A stretch of DNA of 64,000 nt from Papaver somniferum (Eukaryota > Streptophyta > Magnoliopsida > Ranunculales > Papaveraceae): contig NC_039359.1 in NCBI RefSeq assembly GCF_003573695.1, forward strand, positions 94,733,275-94,797,274, written 5' to 3'. A program made the position numbers and the translations under genes. Below, one piece after another: positions 47,500 through 59,197 of the stretch (positions are counted from its first letter, which is position 1; each line of letters opens with the position of its first letter). The notes beneath the pieces were generated by a model. It worked only from the letters and a program-made list of their open reading frames with translations, made no database searches and was not told the origin of the DNA.

Positions 47500-48443
47500 T
47501 GTTTGCACCCTGAAATATTTCCGGGCACTAAACACGTTGATTTTGGTGTTGTTGATGAAATCAAGGTTAAAAACATAAAATAGCATAAAGATGAGAGACA
47601 CGAGTTTAACGTGGTTCGGCCTGGTTTTCCTACATCCATGGACGAATCCCCTTGGGGAGTGTTATTTTATTGATATTTAGAATTACAGTGGATTTCTTTT
47701 CCGTATTCGCTACCCCATTTTTTTTCTACCATGGAGTCCCTATTTATACAGTTGAACACATCCTTTTGAGATAAACTTAAATGGCATTAATATGCCCTGC
47801 ATGCCTCCAGGCATTAATCTCCCCGCATGCCTCCTGAAATCAATTCTGCATGAAACTGCCATGCATGCCTCCATGTACTAATTTTGCATGAAACTGCTTT
47901 CCTATTTTTATTCTGCACTTGCTGGCTTTTGCATGCCTCTTAGCATTAATCCGCATGGAACTGCCCTTGCATGCCTCCTGGCATTAATCCGCATGAAACT
48001 GCCTTTGCATGCCTCTTTGTATTAATTTTTCATAATAGATTGATTGGCTGATATCCATAATTGGATGGCAGACTAGATTGACTGGTTGACAGCATAATGG
48101 GCTGGCAGACTGGATTGACTGGTTGAAAACATAATGGGATGGCATTATGGATGGATGATGTCTGGAATCACAGCTAACAACATGGGTAGAGATTGGATGG
48201 TAGTGCGGCATTGGCCGTCGATATTGACCGCCGGCGTTGGTCACCGTCGCTGGCCTCCGGCATTGGCCGCCTACATTGACCGCCGGCGTAGTTGCTAAAA
48301 GCGCGCCTGGAAACTTGACTTCGATAGTTTACTGACGGTTTACTTTGACCATTGACTTAGCATTGGCTTCATGGAGCCCTGAACTTGCTGGTAGCTACTT
48401 TACTAGGTAGGCTGGTGGCAGCTGAATAGTGGCCCATGCAACA
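47500..48443 (+). mobile_element. LTR of the non-autonomous element (probable 3' LTR)
   Basis: Starts TGTTTGCACCCTGAAA directly after CGGCGCCAA and probably ends CATGCAACA. Contains TTTAACGTGGTTCGGCC, a CTATTTATAC box (about 47741) and degenerate repeats of GCATGCCTCC...GCATTAATC (47790-48020). The same GCCAAT-TGTTTG junction is seen before the 3' LTR at 55917. I found no matching 5' LTR in the window, so the element is incomplete or rearranged. Confidence 0.5.
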
Positions 48444-48522
48444 TTCTGTCCCAATATGTGGTATTTTTACTCATGGTACAAACAGTAATCTCAAAGTCTG
48501 TTTTTTGTATCGGTTTTATTAA

Positions 48523-48527
48523 GTAGG
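48523..48527. repeat. left TSD (GTAGG) of the PMD-carrying LTR element
   Basis: GTAGG, identical to 58470-58474. Confidence 0.88.
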
Positions 48528-49559
48528 TGTTTGAGGGTGAAAACGGTTTCTGCTGATTTCGGTAATTTCGCGTGAGTGGGTGAGAAACGAGCTCAAACCC
48601 TAAACAATATATTGCAAGGGAATACTTTAGATTCGAGAGATCAGTCTGTACAGATCCGGCCTAAACCAAGAAATGGCCGTTCCAGAATTGCTTCGGTCAC
48701 AAAGAGGAGGAGAAGGGTTGGTTTTGGGGAGGGAAGCGAAGAGAGTGTTGAGACCAGAATAGTCGGTTCTGGAAGACTAATTGTTTGACTTGTATCAGAA
48801 AGTGAAAGCTAATAGATGGGAAAGCCAACAAGTGATTTCTGAGTGTTGTATGTTCCCTGACCGAAAACTTGTTGTTCGGATGAAATAGGTAAGACCTATT
48901 TATACAAGTCGAAGGGAAACGTACTCTGGTCTCGTAAGAAATGGAAAACGGATGAGTAAATGAGAGGAGGTGGTAACCTGTAATCCCTGGAATTGATGTT
49001 CCATAATGAAGTAAAGCGTTTCACCATTACTCCCCGTAATTAGTAACCACCTCATCCTTGTGACACTGTCTTGTAACGGGCGTAGTATACGCCGCACGCT
49101 GTAAATCTCTAAACCAATACCCAATGAGCATCCCCAAGTTTGTGACATGTGTTGATGTCTCGAGTATTTTTGTGGAAAACACGTAGCATGTTGTCGCTGT
49201 TTGGAAAGTTGAGCTTGGGAGTTTTGTCGGCTCAGTGGTGACCTTCGACGGTCGAGATTTGCATCTTGAGAGGATGGATAGCAGTTGATTATTGCAAACC
49301 TTCGTCAGGTATCCAGCGGCATGAAAGCGTGGCCGGCATGGCTTTAACATGGTTAGGCATGGCCAAGCTAGGATTTTGGCATAGTTTAGGCGCCGCCAAA
49401 AATTAGGGTTTTGGCATTTTTTGGGCGAAACCAAAATCAGGACTTGGCGTCGGGCCAAAGGTTTTCATGCGTTTGCCGGCGACTTTGGACGGATAATATA
49501 TGTATCTTAGATGGAAGGGTGGTCATTCATTGTTGCCACCCTTCGTTTTGGCAGCCAAT

Positions 49560-49810
49560 TGTCGTGTAGGAGAGGCTGGCATGGCTTTGGCACATCAGTG
49601 CGGCTGGCATGGTTGGCATGCCTTGGCGCGGAGGTGTGGCTGGCACTGCATTCCATTGTTACATGTGGCATGGTAGGCATGCCTTGGCGCGGAAAGGTGG
49701 CTGGCACGGCATGCCATTGGAACATGTGGCATGGTTGGCATGCCTTGGCGCGGAAAGGTGGCTGGCACGGCATGCCATTGGCACATGCGTCATGGTTGGC
49801 ATGCCTTGGC
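49560..49810. repeat. LTR minisatellite, type A, 63-66 bp units
   Basis: Four units containing GGTTGGCATGCCTTGGCGCG, then GGCTGGCACGGCATGCCATT. Also present in the 3' LTR at about 56960-57190. Confidence 0.85.
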
Positions 49811-50189
49811 GTGGTTTAGGCGCGGCCAAAACTAGGGTTTTGGCGTTGGTACAAAGGTTACCATGCGTTGGTTGGCGAACTTGGAAGGCTAAGATCTGCA
49901 TCTCAGATGGAAGGGTGTCCGTTGAGTATCGCAACCCCTCGTTTTGGCAGCCAGCGTCGTGCATGGCTTTGGCATGTGTTAGGCGCGGCCAGGCTAGGCA
50001 AGGTTTAGGCGCGGCCAAAACTAGGGTTTTGGCATAGTTTGGGCGCGGCCAAAATTAGGGTTTTGGCGTTGGGCCAAAGGTTACTATGCGTCGGCTGGGG
50101 ACCTTGGACGGCTAAGATCTGCATATCAGATGGAAAGGTGGCCGTTGATTATCGCAACCCTTCGTTTTGGCAGCCGTGAAGGAAAGGCC

Positions 50190-50800
50190 GGCATGGCATG
50201 GTTTGCCATTGGCACGGCGGTGCGGCTGGCATGGTTGGCATGCCTTGGCGCGGAGACGTGGATAGCATGGTTTGTCATTGGCACGGTGGTGTGGATGGCA
50301 TGGTTTTCCATTGGCACGGTGACGCGGCTGGCATGGTTGGCATGCTTTGGTGCGGAGACGTGGATGGCATGGTTGACATGCTTTGGCGCGGAGACGTGGC
50401 TGGAACGGTTTTCCATTGGCACGATGGTGCGGCTGGCATGGTTGGCATGCCTTGGCGCGGAGATGTGGCTGGCACGGTGACGCGACTGGCATGGTTGGCA
50501 TGCCTTGGCGCGGAGACGTGGCTGGCATGGTTTGCCATTGGCACGGTGGTGCGGATGGCATGGTTGGCATGCCTTGGCGCGGAGACGTGGCTGGCATGGT
50601 TTTCCATTGGCACGTTGGTGCGGATGGCATGGTTGGCATGTCTTGGCACGGAGACGTGGCTGGCATGGTTGGCATGCCATGGCGTGGAGACGTGGCTGGC
50701 ATGGTTTGTCATTAGCATGGTAACGCGGCTAGCATGGTTGGCATGCCTTGGCTCGAAGACGTGGCTGGCATGGTTTTCCATTGGCACGGTAGCATGAGAA
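50190..50800. repeat. LTR minisatellite, type B, 36+33 bp composite units
   Basis: Two modules alternate: one of 36 bases starting ATGGTTGGCATGCCTTGGCG, one of 33 bases starting ATGGTTTTCCATTGGCACGG. All module lengths are multiples of three and lack stops in several frames, which yields long open frames on both strands that are not genes. The 3' LTR carries the same array with a different module count (57575-58262). Confidence 0.88.
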
Positions 50801-51309
50801 TTAAGGTTTGGTATATATGATGTCGGTCAATGCTAAGGGTTCTGCCGTGGAACATGACGCATGTAGAAAAAAGATACCCTGGTAATTCTTACATAGGCAT
50901 GCTGATTGGTTCAAAAAATATGCTAATGGTCATAGTGTAGTCATGTCAGATGTACGGTTTTACGATTTTAACCTTAAGCTAAAAACCACCATCAACATTA
51001 AGTCCCCTTCTTAGCTCGGAGCGGGATCGTTTTTGCGAGGTAAGCATAAGATGGTGACGGGAAAGGACAAAACCGAAGTGATAAGGCGTGGGAAGATGGT
51101 CAAGAAGACCCGGCTAACCTTTTTTGAGAGGTACGGAGAGTTTGTGATTCTCGTGTTGGCGGCATAGATTCTACTCGTGGTGTTGCTGGCTAGATCGTGA
51201 AGTGGTGAGATGTAGACTGTCGACTTGGCTTGGTCCCACGTCATCTGTGCTGGGCTAGGAAACGCGGAGGTGCTAGCTTAGCGAGTTGTTGGCGTTTCTC
51301 GGCTCGGAA

Positions 51310-51420
51310 TAGGAGACGTCAGCGTAGTATTGGCTTGGAATGGAGCCGCCAGCGTAGTATTGGCTTGGAATGGAGCCGCCAGCGTAGTTTTGGCTTAGAA
51401 TGAGGGCATTAGCGTAGACT
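51310..51420. repeat. 30-bp repeat in the internal leader
   Basis: Three units beginning CCAGCGTAGTATTGGCTTGG in the untranslated part after the 5' LTR, followed by a degenerate GGCTTGG-rich stretch to about 51640. Confidence 0.7.
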
Positions 51421-51720
51421 TGGCGTGGGCATTGGCTTGGGATTGGGCTTGGGCGTTGGCTCGGTGTTGCATGGGCGTTGGCACGGACTTGTCATGGCGC
51501 TAGCTTGGACTCGGCACGGCGCTGGCTTGGACTTGGCATGGTGCGGATTGCTCGACATGGTGTTGGCTTGGCATGGCGCGGGTTGTTGGCATGGTGAGGC
51601 AAGGCATGGTGCGAGCTGTTTGCACGGTGGTGGCTTGTCTTCGCGGGCCCGATTGCTTCTTTTCCTTACTTAACTCAAATAGGAAGTCCTTTCCTTATTC
51701 AAACTCCAAAATGTCACGCC

Positions 51721-51728
51721 TATAAAAG
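51721..51728 (+). promoter_or_regulatory. internal TATA box before the PMD ORF
   Basis: CTATAAAAGGGG, a near-consensus plant TATA box, about 670 bases upstream of the ATG at 52398 and well inside the element (724 bases after the 5' LTR). The spacing suggests a transcription start near 51750-51760 and a long leader. Confidence 0.6.
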
Positions 51729-52397
51729 GGGTCGGCCTCTCCCCTTTATTTCACACCTTTGTTCTTACGTCTTGGCCGCGCGGTAGCAATAAAGTGAGCA
51801 AGTGTATCCCATGTATATATTCCAGGGTTTCCTCTTCAAATTTTTTTTCTTGTTTTCTTGTGTTGGTGCAAACCCTAGCCATAGGTGTACCTTTCATGAA
51901 TTTGTAGAAATATTGTTCTTCTGTATTAGTGTGAACCCTAGCTGTAGATATACTTTCCATGAATTTGTAGAAATTTTTTGGCGTGAATACCGTAGTAATG
52001 TCGGCCACCTTAATTATTACACAAAGTAGGCATGCATGGGCAGGTAACTGCCACCCATTCATTCCACACGAAAACCCAGTTTCTAGGGTTTCCTCCCTTA
52101 CATTGGTGTGTCCGTGCGTGTAGTTTCCGCGGTGGAGCATGCTTTCTTGGTCGGGTGCGTACTTTTCGTTGCAAGGTACGGCTTTGCAAGGAGTGTGCTT
52201 TCTTCATAGGGTTTGGTAGTCTCCATTTCTTTGGTTATGCATGTTATGACTTTGCAACTTAAAACAAGTTGGCTCGCGTCTAAAGTGGATTCTCCATTGC
52301 TGACAAAATAGCTTTCATGCACCTTGTAGTAACTTCCCTTTGTTTTGTTTCCAGTGTAGTTACCTCGATAGCGAAAGTGTAAGAAACTTTCGTTAGG

Positions 52398-55190
52398 ATG
52401 TCACCTGAGAAAAGTCTTGTTGTACCAAAAGACATTGGCAACTCCAAACCAAACACGGATGATGAATTCTTCACGATGTCTTCTGCCACAGCTAGGAGAA
52501 ATCATCCCAAGTATGTGTCGGTTCTTCTGATCGGTTCAGAAGATGAAAGCAGGACCCGGTCGGTTCGACCAGAGGGTGTAATACGGTTATGTCTCCACAT
52601 AGGAGAGTACGATGCTTCCCCTATTGACTTTAAAATCAGTGTGAGTCCATTGCGTTCTTTCGACAAATGGATGTGATTCATGATAAGCCAAGACTGCGTA
52701 AGAGCTAGATTGACCGGGCGCAAATCATTGATGCTGTCGCGGCCTCTGCAACTCTTCAAGTTAGGAAAGATATCCCGGGTCTGGTTGCTTTCATCTCCAA
52801 CTGGTGTCTATGTACTCAAACGACCGTATGTAGGTGGAGCGAAATGACTATCTCCTTAGAAAGTATGGCCGTTTTGCTGAATCTTCCCATAACATGAAAC
52901 TTCGATATCAAGTTATCAGAAGATGAAGAAGAGACACGCACCGCTCTGGTCGCGAAGTCGAAAGGGTTCGTTCGGAAAGAAAATGAGACGAGGTGTTTCT
53001 ACAGCTGGTGGGTGTCTCAATGGTTTCCCGATGAGTTGGAGCCGGACCAAAAAAATAGTACGCTTCATGTCGCAACATTCTTGGCTCTTTGGTTATCCAG
53101 AGATATTTTTGATGATGGCTCTGGTAGGAAGGAGATAAAGCCGAAACTTATCAAGCTTTCCATAAAATTAGCGAAAGGCGTCGTTCTCCCCATTGGCGGC
53201 TTGTTTCTTGGTTCTTTGTACACACACTTGGATCATCTGGTTGCATACATGCGCGCTTCAAATGGATACATGAAAGTGGACTCGTATGTCCATGCCACTT
53301 TCCTCTAGGATGGTTATGGGATCATTTCGAGAGATACGCTCCTAAACTGTAGGCTTCACTTCCCGAGGCTTGCGGCGGTTCGAGGATACTTCGCTGGTCG
53401 AATAGGCGCCCAAAAGCCGGTTTAAACCTGGTTGATTTTCTCGACAATTCTTACTCGGTCAACTTTCTCCCGTTAGCCCCGGTGTGCGCATCCATAGTTC
53501 AAGTTAACGCTTTTGCTTCTACTCCGAACATGTCTTTACTCTCTGACGAAAGGAATATGAGTGTTAGAGAGGTTGTATTCATGCGAAGTTGCGTTCATGG
53601 TTGTATACCGTCTTTATTTCGAGGATCATTCCAGGTAGTCTCCTACAATATTGATCTGGCAGCTCGACATATGGGCTTTGACCAAGGAGTCCCTCTTGAT
53701 CGTCAGCTGGTTGCTTCAGAGAATTCGTTGCCCGCCGTTCTCGACTCCAGTGCCCTCGCGCCAGGTAAGACTCTCCCCTTCTTGCCCTTGGAAAGAAACT
53801 CGTCGAAGAATTCCTAGTATAATGCGTTCTGGCAGGATGAGTTCCTTTCTATCCAAGGTTTCGTGAATAATACAGTGGAGAATACCCGCGGTAAACCCTT
53901 CCTTGAGGTTTTGGCAAAGCACCCTCTGTTGTGGGATCCTTCTTCGACTAAGCAAAAGTCCCCTAGTCCGGATGCGGACATTCCCCAAGCGAAGGAACGA
54001 AGGTCAAATAATCGTGAAGGTGGATTTTGGTCAGGTCCGGCAGATGCGGCGGCTCTCGTGACTTTCAGCTCTTCCAATATCCAGGTATGCGTCATCTTCT
54101 CTCCGGCCTAGCTGGATTATGTAAATCTTCATTTCATTTCTGAATATCCGTCTTGACGCTTTTTTCATGGTCTCAGCAGTGTGAACACCTTTACCGAACT
54201 TGCGCGTCGTCAAAAAGCGGCACCTCTTTAGGTTGAGGCGGAGGGTGGCAATGCTGAACTTGCACATCGTCAGAAGGCGATAATTCTTGAGGCAGGGGTT
54301 GGCAATGTTGAACCTTCCCATGGTGAAGAGGATTCTGAAAAGTAGGAAATATCTGAATCTGAATCTCGTGATGACGAGAGTAGCTCTTCCGACTGCAGTG
54401 ATGGGTCTTCTTATGAAAGCGGATCAGTGAGTCTTCTGCGCATCTTTATTTCTTCCTATTCCTTTTTTTTTTTTGAAAGTGTCTAACTCGTGACGTTACA
54501 GGAAGGATCCGCTTATGGAGATGGCCCTGAAGTGGAGGATCGTGGAGATACAGTTCTACCTCTAACCGCGGCAGTCACATCTAGCAATCTGGAAACGGAG
54601 GTTGATCAAGCTGAAAGTGTTTTTGCGACTCAAATAACAGAGAGAATTCATGTGTCTACAGGCACAATTGTAGTTGGAAATCCCTTGTTGGTTACTGGTT
54701 CAGTTTCTGGCGCCACTTTTGCTACTCCATACTTGGTTCTTTATCCGGATCATGTGTTGATTGGGGGCCAGCCAAATATAAAACGCTATATGCCAAGATA
54801 TGGGAAAGGTACGAACACATTTCCACAACCAAAAAGGTCACTAGTCAGTTTGCGCTAGCCAAACGTGTGGAGGAAGTTTTATCTTCGATTGATGATATGT
54901 GCAAAGTGACTGGCTGCACCGCTTCTGAGGACGTGATTACAAGCTGGAAGTTTCATCGTGATATGTGCGTATACCATGAGTTCAACGTATCCTGGTTTGT
55001 CGAAGTCTTTTCTGAGATTGAAAAGTTGAAATCCATAGCGGTCGAAGGCCCTTCTGCGGATGAAATCACACGGCAGGAGGCGGAAATCGAAAGGTTGTCC
55101 AGGAAGCTGAATCTGAAAAGGGCGGTTCTCGAAAGCGCGAGGGAGGATTTCTCTAAGAAGAGCAAGTCATTGTTGAAAAAATTTCCTTGA
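52398..55190 (+). pseudogene. plant mobile domain (PMD)-like gene, frameshifted
   Basis: Start MSPEKSLVVPKDIGN at 52398. Matches to the PMD pattern, in shifted frames: LVAFISNWCLCTQTTVCRW then SEMTISLESMAVLLNLPI (about 52780-52895); WVSQWFPDELEPDQ and LHVATFLALWLSRDIF (about 53005-53115); LSIKLAKGVVLPIGGLFLGS then LYTHLDHL (about 53155-53240); and VVSYNIDLAARHMGFDQGVP (about 53634-53693), the usual 'YNP-R-ARQ-GFDQ-VP' motif. A C-terminal coiled coil lies at 54867-55190 (ITRQEAEIERLSRKLNLKR). PMD proteins such as Arabidopsis MAIN/MAIL1 act in gene and transposon silencing, and many relatives are transposon-borne; that is family knowledge. Stops at about 52674, 52849, 52896 and 53307 and frameshifts make this copy non-functional. 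A possible intron is 54427-54501. Confidence 0.72.
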
Positions 55191-55916
55191 ATGTATTTCT
55201 GTCTTCCGAACTCCTTTCCTTAGGTTTTTTTTTTTTTTTGTTGAAAGGCAAGTAAAACGCCTAGTTTATGGTTTTGGTTTGAATTGAAAGATAACTATTA
55301 TCTATGGGGATTTTGTATTATTCTTTTTGAATGAATTTTTTTAGAATAATGTTGTCTTGGTTAGTATTGCAAGTGACGCAAACATCCCAGGAAAACCATG
55401 GAACCGCTAGTGCTGCGTGTCGATGGAGGGCCTGGGATGAAACATAACATGGCTATTGGTTTTATCATTCCCCTGAAAACTTGAAGTGTAGGCAAGACTT
55501 ACTCGGGTTTTTTTTTGGATCTCTTGACAAAAAATGAACCTTCCGGGTGTAAGTCCAATTTTCTTGTGGGAAGCACCGCCGTGATTGTGGAAAGTCCCCA
55601 GTCGTCCCTGAGTCACCTGATAACCGAGTCGTCGATCCCTGGGAGGATCGTTTGATTCTACCATCTTAGAAGTCCCCAGTCACCTCTCGTCGTGCCATGA
55701 CTGGTAACCGAGTCTCCTGGTATTGGAAGTCCCCAGTCACCTCTTATCGTTTCGTGACTGGTAACTGAGTCGCCTGGTAACTGAGTCTCCGATCCCTGAG
55801 TGGATTGTTTGCTTCTACCACTTTGATGTCTGGGATAAAGTACGAGATTGGGAGTTGGAAATTGATATTGTAACCGAGAGATTAATCTCCCACTGTGGTC
55901 GCCAATTGTTTGAGGG
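55191..55916 (+). other. 3' untranslated internal region with short repeats
   Basis: No gene. Four degenerate repeats of AGTCCCCAGTCACCTC...ACTGGTAACCGAGTC at about 55590-55800, then GTCGCCAAT directly before the 3' LTR. Confidence 0.65.
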
Positions 55917-58469
55917 TGAAAACGGTTTCTGCTGATTTCGGTAATTTCGCGTGAGTGGGTGAGAAACGAGTCTAAATCCTAAAAAACATACTGCAAGGGA
56001 GTACTTTAGATTCGAGAGATCAATCTGTACAAATCCGTCCTAAACCAAGAAATGGTCGTTCCAGACTTGCTTCGGTTACAAAGAGGAGGAGAAGGGTTGG
56101 TTTTGGGGAGGGAAGCGAAGAGAGTGTTGAGACCAGAATAGTCGATTCTGGAAGAGTAGTTGTTTGAATTGTATTAGAAAGTGAAAGCTAACAGATGGGA
56201 AAGCTAACAAGTGATTTCTGAGTGTTGTATGTTCCTGACCGAAAACTTGTTGTTCGGTAGAAATAGGTAAGACCTATTTATAAAAGTTTAAGTGAAACGT
56301 ACTCTGGTCTCGTAAGAAATGGAAAACGGATGAGTAAATGGGATGAGGTGGTAACCGGTAACGCCTAGAATTGATGTTCCATAATGAAGGAAAGCGTTTC
56401 ACTATTACTCCTCGTATTTACTAACCGCCTCATCCTTATGACACTGTCTTGTAACGGGCGTAGTGTACGCCGCACGATGTAAACCGCCACAACAATACCC
56501 AATGAGCATCCCTCAGTTTGTGAAATGTGTTGATGTCTCAAGTATTTTTGTGGAAAACACGTAACATGTTGTCGTTGTTTGGCAATTTGAGCTTGGGAGT
56601 CTTTCCGGCTCGGTGGTGACCTTTGATGGTCGAGATTTTGCATCTTGAGAGGATGGATAGCCATTGATTATTGCAAACCTTCATTTGGTAGCCAGCTTCA
56701 AGAAAGCGTGGCTGGCATGTCTTTAACATGGTTAGGCATGGCCAAGCTAGGATTTTGGCATAGTTTAGGCGCAGCCAAAAACTAGGGTTTTGGCATGTTT
56801 GGGCGCGACAAAAATCTGGGCTTGGCGTCGGGCCAAAGGTTGCCATGCGTTAGCTGGTGACTTTGGACGGCTAAGATCTGTATCTTAGATGGAAGGGTGG
56901 CCTTCGATTGTTGCCACCCTTCGTTTTGGCAGCCAATGGTCGTGTAGGAGAGGCTGTCATAGATTGGGCACAACGGTGCGGATGGCATGGTTGGCATGCC
57001 TTGGCGCGGAGGTGTGGCTGGCACGGCATGCCATTGGCACATGTGGCATGGTAGGAATGCCTTGGCGCGGAAAGGTGGCTGGCACGATATGCCATTGGTA
57101 CAAGTGGCATGGTTGGCATGCCTTGGCGCGGAAAGGTGGCTGGCACGGCATGCCATTGGCATATGCGGCATGGTTGGCATGCCTTGGCGTGGTTTAGGCG
57201 CGGTCAAAACTACGGTTTTGGCGTTGGGACAAAGGTTACCATGCGTTGGTTGGCGACCTTGGACGGCGAAGATCTGCATCTCAGATGGAAGGGTGGACGT
57301 TGATTATCGCAACCCCTCGTTTTGGCAGCCAGCGTCGTGCATGGATTTGGAATGTGTTAGGCGCGGCCAGGCTAGGCATGGTTTAGGTGTGGCCAACACT
57401 AGGGTTTTGGCATAGTTTGGGCGCGGCCAAAATTAGGGTTTTGGCATTGGGCCAAAGATTACCATGAGTCGGCTGGCGACCTTGGACGGCTAAGATCAGC
57501 ATCTCAGATGGAAGGGTGGCCGTTGATTATCACAACCCTTCGTTTTGGAAGCCGTGAAGGAAACGCCGGCATGGCATGGCGGTGCGGTTGGCATGCCTTG
57601 GCGCGGAGACGTGGCTGGCATGGTTTTCCATTGGCACGGTGGTGCGGCTGGCATGGTTGGCATGCCTTGGCGCGGAGAAATGGCTAGCATGGATTTCCAT
57701 TGGCACGGTGAAGCGGATGGCATGGTTGGCATGACTTAGTGCGGAGACGTGGCTCGCATGGTTTGCCATTGGCACGGTGGTGCGGCTGGCATGGTTGGCA
57801 TGCCTTGGCGCGGAGACGTAGCTGGAACGGTTTGCCATTGGCACGGTGGTGCGACTGGCATGGTTGGCATGCCTTGGCGCGGATATGTGGCTGGCACGGT
57901 TTTCCATTGGCATGGTGACGCGTCTGGTATGGTTGGCATGCCTTGGCGCGGAGACGTGGCTGGCATGGTTTTCCATTGGCACGGTGGTGCGGCTGGCATG
58001 GTTGGCATGCCTTGGCGCGAAGACGTAGCTGGCATGGTTTTCCATTGGCACGGTGGTGTGCGGCTGGCATGGTTGGCATGCCTTGGCGCGGAGACGTGGC
58101 TGGCATGGTTTTCCATTGGCACGGTGACGCTGCTGGCATGGTTTGCATGCCTTGGCGCGGAGACGTGGCTGGAATGGTTTGTCATTGGCACGGTGGAGAC
58201 GTGGATGGCATGGTTTACCATTGGCACGGAGACGTGGCTGGCATGGTTTTCCATTGGCACGGTAGCATGAGAATTAGGGTTTGGTAAAGATGATGTCGGC
58301 CAATGCTAAGGGTTCTGCCGTGGAACACGACGCATGTAGAAAAAAGGTACCCTGGTAATTCTTACGTAGGCATGCTGATTGGTTCAATAAATGCGTTAAT
58401 GTTCATAGTGACGTCATGTCAGATGTACGATTTACGATTTTAACCCTAAGCTAAAAACCACCATCAACA
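55917..58469 (+). repeat. 3' LTR
   Basis: 2553 bases, 83 longer than the 5' LTR because of minisatellite copy differences and small indels. TATA-like CTATTTATAAAA at about 56274. Confidence 0.9.
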
Positions 58470-58474
58470 GTAGG
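58470..58474. repeat. right TSD (GTAGG)
   Basis: Partner of 48523-48527. Confidence 0.88.
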
Positions 58475-58497
58475 CAATTTCCATTCATCTGGGGGAT

Positions 58498-59197
58498 TGT
58501 TGGAATTTAAAAGAGTAATTCCAGAATCAGTTGAATGTAAAATTATATTAGGATCTATGTATGCATTAGATGCTAACTATGAAGGGGTGCAAGTCTAATA
58601 ACTTGTGTCTGATGGCATGCTAATGGGGTTAAATACAGTTAACCATTTGAATTCATATTCAAAGTAACAACGGTTCCTATTGGTGCCTTTCCATATAAGT
58701 GTCTCTTCTAAAAGGTTTTTTCCATGGGGTAAAGTCTGTTCAGGCCAAACATTGTACCTCTTGGGAACAGACTCTTTTCCCTGTTTTCAGTCACCATTTT
58801 CTCTATAAGTACTCCTATTATTTCCCAGTTGAAAGGATCGCAACTCCAGTTTTGGTTTGAGTCTGAGCCTGAGTGTCCAAAAGAGATTACATAAAAAGCA
58901 CAATTTAGTTTGATGTCCTTGATTGATTGAAGTGCTGCATCAACCAATAAGAAGATTGTTGTATCCTGGTAAACGAACGCCATTAACCTTACGGCATCAT
59001 TGTGGGGGCGTAATCGTTTTAAGGACATAGAAAATTCTCTAGCCTTAATCCACTGTTTGTTATTTCTATTCCCTAATCCTATGTCTTTTTCTTTTCAATT
59101 GTGTTGTTGATTTGAATGCTTGAATTACTTTGAAACTGTGTTTATTGTACTCACTGGCATGTTTATGAAGTTGGGTATTCAATGAAATACACCAACA
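58498..59197 (+). mobile_element. copia-type 3' LTR
   Basis: 700 bases starting TGTTGG and ending CCAACA, directly preceded by a polypurine-like CTGGGGGAT (58489-58497), as expected at the 3' end of a Ty1/copia element. The internal part and 5' LTR are not visible in the window; the PMD element inserted about 25 bases upstream of the polypurine tract. Confidence 0.75.

Larger units (their letters stand above)
48528..50997 (+). repeat. 5' LTR
   Basis: 2470 bases, TG...CA. TATA-like CTATTTATAC at about 48896-48905. The second half is dominated by minisatellites (49560-49810 and 50190-50800). Confidence 0.9.
48528..58469 (+). mobile_element. complete non-autonomous LTR retrotransposon carrying a PMD gene
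   Basis: 9942 bases with two long LTRs (48528-50997 and 55917-58469, both TGTTTGAGGG...ATCAACA) and a 5-bp duplication GTAGG. The first 60 or so bases of the LTRs are identical and the rest is clearly homologous with indels. The 4.9 kb internal region has no gag, protease, reverse transcriptase, RNase H or integrase, so the element is LARD-like and would need enzymes in trans. Its only recognisable gene is a plant-mobile-domain ORF. I could not see a standard tRNA-Met primer site after the 5' LTR, nor a clear polypurine tract before the 3' LTR. Confidence 0.92.

Noticed and set aside
48576..48788. Small open frame at the start of the 5' LTR
   Set aside because: Located in LTR promoter DNA, with no homology and no protein-like composition.
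50112..50800. Long open frames (up to about 199 codons) on both strands
   Set aside because: They exist only because minisatellite modules are 36 and 33 bases and lack stops. The products are simple repeats in several frames at once and recur in both LTRs.
57496..58290. Repeat-type open frames in the 3' LTR
   Set aside because: Same minisatellite as in the 5' LTR; not genes.
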